Assembly (NCBI GenBank): GCA_964547525.1
Contig: CAZJOD010000104.1
Coordinates: forward strand, 1 to 14,084
Length of the DNA stretch: 14,084 nt
DNA from: CAZJOD01 sp964547525
GTDB taxonomy: Bacteria > Bacillota > Clostridia > JAAYHZ01
Direction of reading: 5' to 3'
Part shown: positions 13,760 through 14,084 of the stretch, piece after piece
Layout of the letters: every line of letters starts with the position of its first letter
Position numbering within the stretch: the stretch's first letter is position 1
Position numbers and translations under genes: made by a program
Notes under the pieces: generated by a model
The model's database searches: none
What the model was told of the DNA's origin: nothing
Seen by the model: the letters and a program-made list of their open reading frames with translations, nothing else

Positions 13760-13772
13760 TAATTCCTCCGTA

Positions 13773-14084
13773 TCAGCTTATATCCGCAAGGTTCGCATAT
13801 TTACCGCCGTTTAACTTTATAAAGTTTTTCCTTTCAGCCAGGTTTTCTCCTAAAAGAATGTCAAACATTTTTTCGGTCATTTCAAGATTGTCCTGTTCGA
13901 TTTGTATTAACCTGCGGGTTTCGGGATTCATAGTGGTCTGCCACATCATTTCAGGCTCGTTTTCACCTAACCCTTTTGAGCGTTGGATGCTATAACCTGT
14001 TTTAATACCGGTTAAAATTTTTACCTTTTCAGCTTCGTTATAAGCAAAAAAAGTCTTTTTCCCGGCTGTTATTTCATATAGAGG
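13773..14084 (-). CDS. parE: Topoisomerase IV subunit B (ParE), C-terminal part only
   Basis: The last 104 codons of a GyrB/ParE-type ATPase subunit; the gene continues beyond the right edge. The segment SIQRSKGLGENEPEMMWQTT followed by MNPETRRLIQIEQ is the end of the TOPRIM region of the family (RYKGLGEM...LWETTMNPETR in most members). A tail ending GGKYANLADIS follows. The RSKGLGEN variant replaces the more common RYKGLGEM. The frame is open to the edge and stops with TGA at 13773-13775, 13 nt before parC, giving a normal parE-parC operon. Confidence 0.9.
   Translation of the reverse strand, partial: PLYEITAGKKTFFAYNEAEKVKILTGIKTGYSIQRSKGLGENEPEMMWQTTMNPETRRLIQIEQDNLEMTEKMFDILLGENLAERKNFIKLNGGKYANLADIS

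Overview
The window is A+T-rich chromosomal DNA from a spore-forming, low-GC Gram-positive anaerobe, most likely a clostridium (Clostridia, perhaps a Lachnospirales-like lineage). The case rests on a 24-codon SpoVM gene, a Spo0A-family regulator, strong AGGAGG-type ribosome binding sites, sigma-A promoters of TTGACA/TATAAT type, and a clostridial-type ParE/ParC pair. No tRNA, rRNA, CRISPR array, insertion sequence or phage gene was found. Every large ORF reads as an intact chromosomal gene, except that parE runs off the right edge.

Layout. (1) 1-650: rpmB (ribosomal protein L28, + strand) with a clear promoter converges on the tiny sporulation gene spoVM (- strand); two hairpin terminators separate them. 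(2) 815-5011: a minus-strand envelope-stress or housekeeping operon in the order VOC/glyoxalase-like protein, OmpR-type response regulator, HAMP sensor kinase, membrane-anchored HtrA-type serine protease. The first three genes are tightly packed; htrA follows a 122-nt gap with its own candidate promoter and a perfect palindrome. (3) 5054-6399: a Gfo/Idh/MocA sugar dehydrogenase (- strand) behind an elaborate upstream region, which holds a 40-bp perfect palindrome and the first copy of a ~132-bp repeat. (4) 6337-7708: on the + strand, a patatin-like phospholipase with no ordinary start codon, overlapping a half-length AI-2E-family membrane protein and ending at a strong hairpin. (5) 7723-10302: a minus-strand two-gene operon of a DUF2961/GH172-type glycoside hydrolase and a creatinase/M24-fold protein that has lost metal ligands. 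The second copy of the ~132-bp repeat lies upstream of its promoter. (6) 10467-11461: a Spo0A-family regulator with Glu at the phospho-acceptor position, driven by a consensus promoter through a structured leader. (7) 11579-14084: the parE-parC operon of a type IIA topoisomerase.

How the pieces may work together. The kinase, regulator and HtrA look like a sense-and-respond unit for misfolded exported protein. The Gfo/Idh enzyme and the GH172/M24-like pair look like parts of carbohydrate catabolism. Both sugar units carry the same ~132-bp element at almost the same distance (82 and 84 nt) from the first start codon, which suggests shared control or a shared small element. That repeat pair, the D56E Spo0A paralogue, the AUU-started patatin and the operator-like palindrome are the points most worth a second look. 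All calls come from reading the sequence by eye; no database search or folding program was used.
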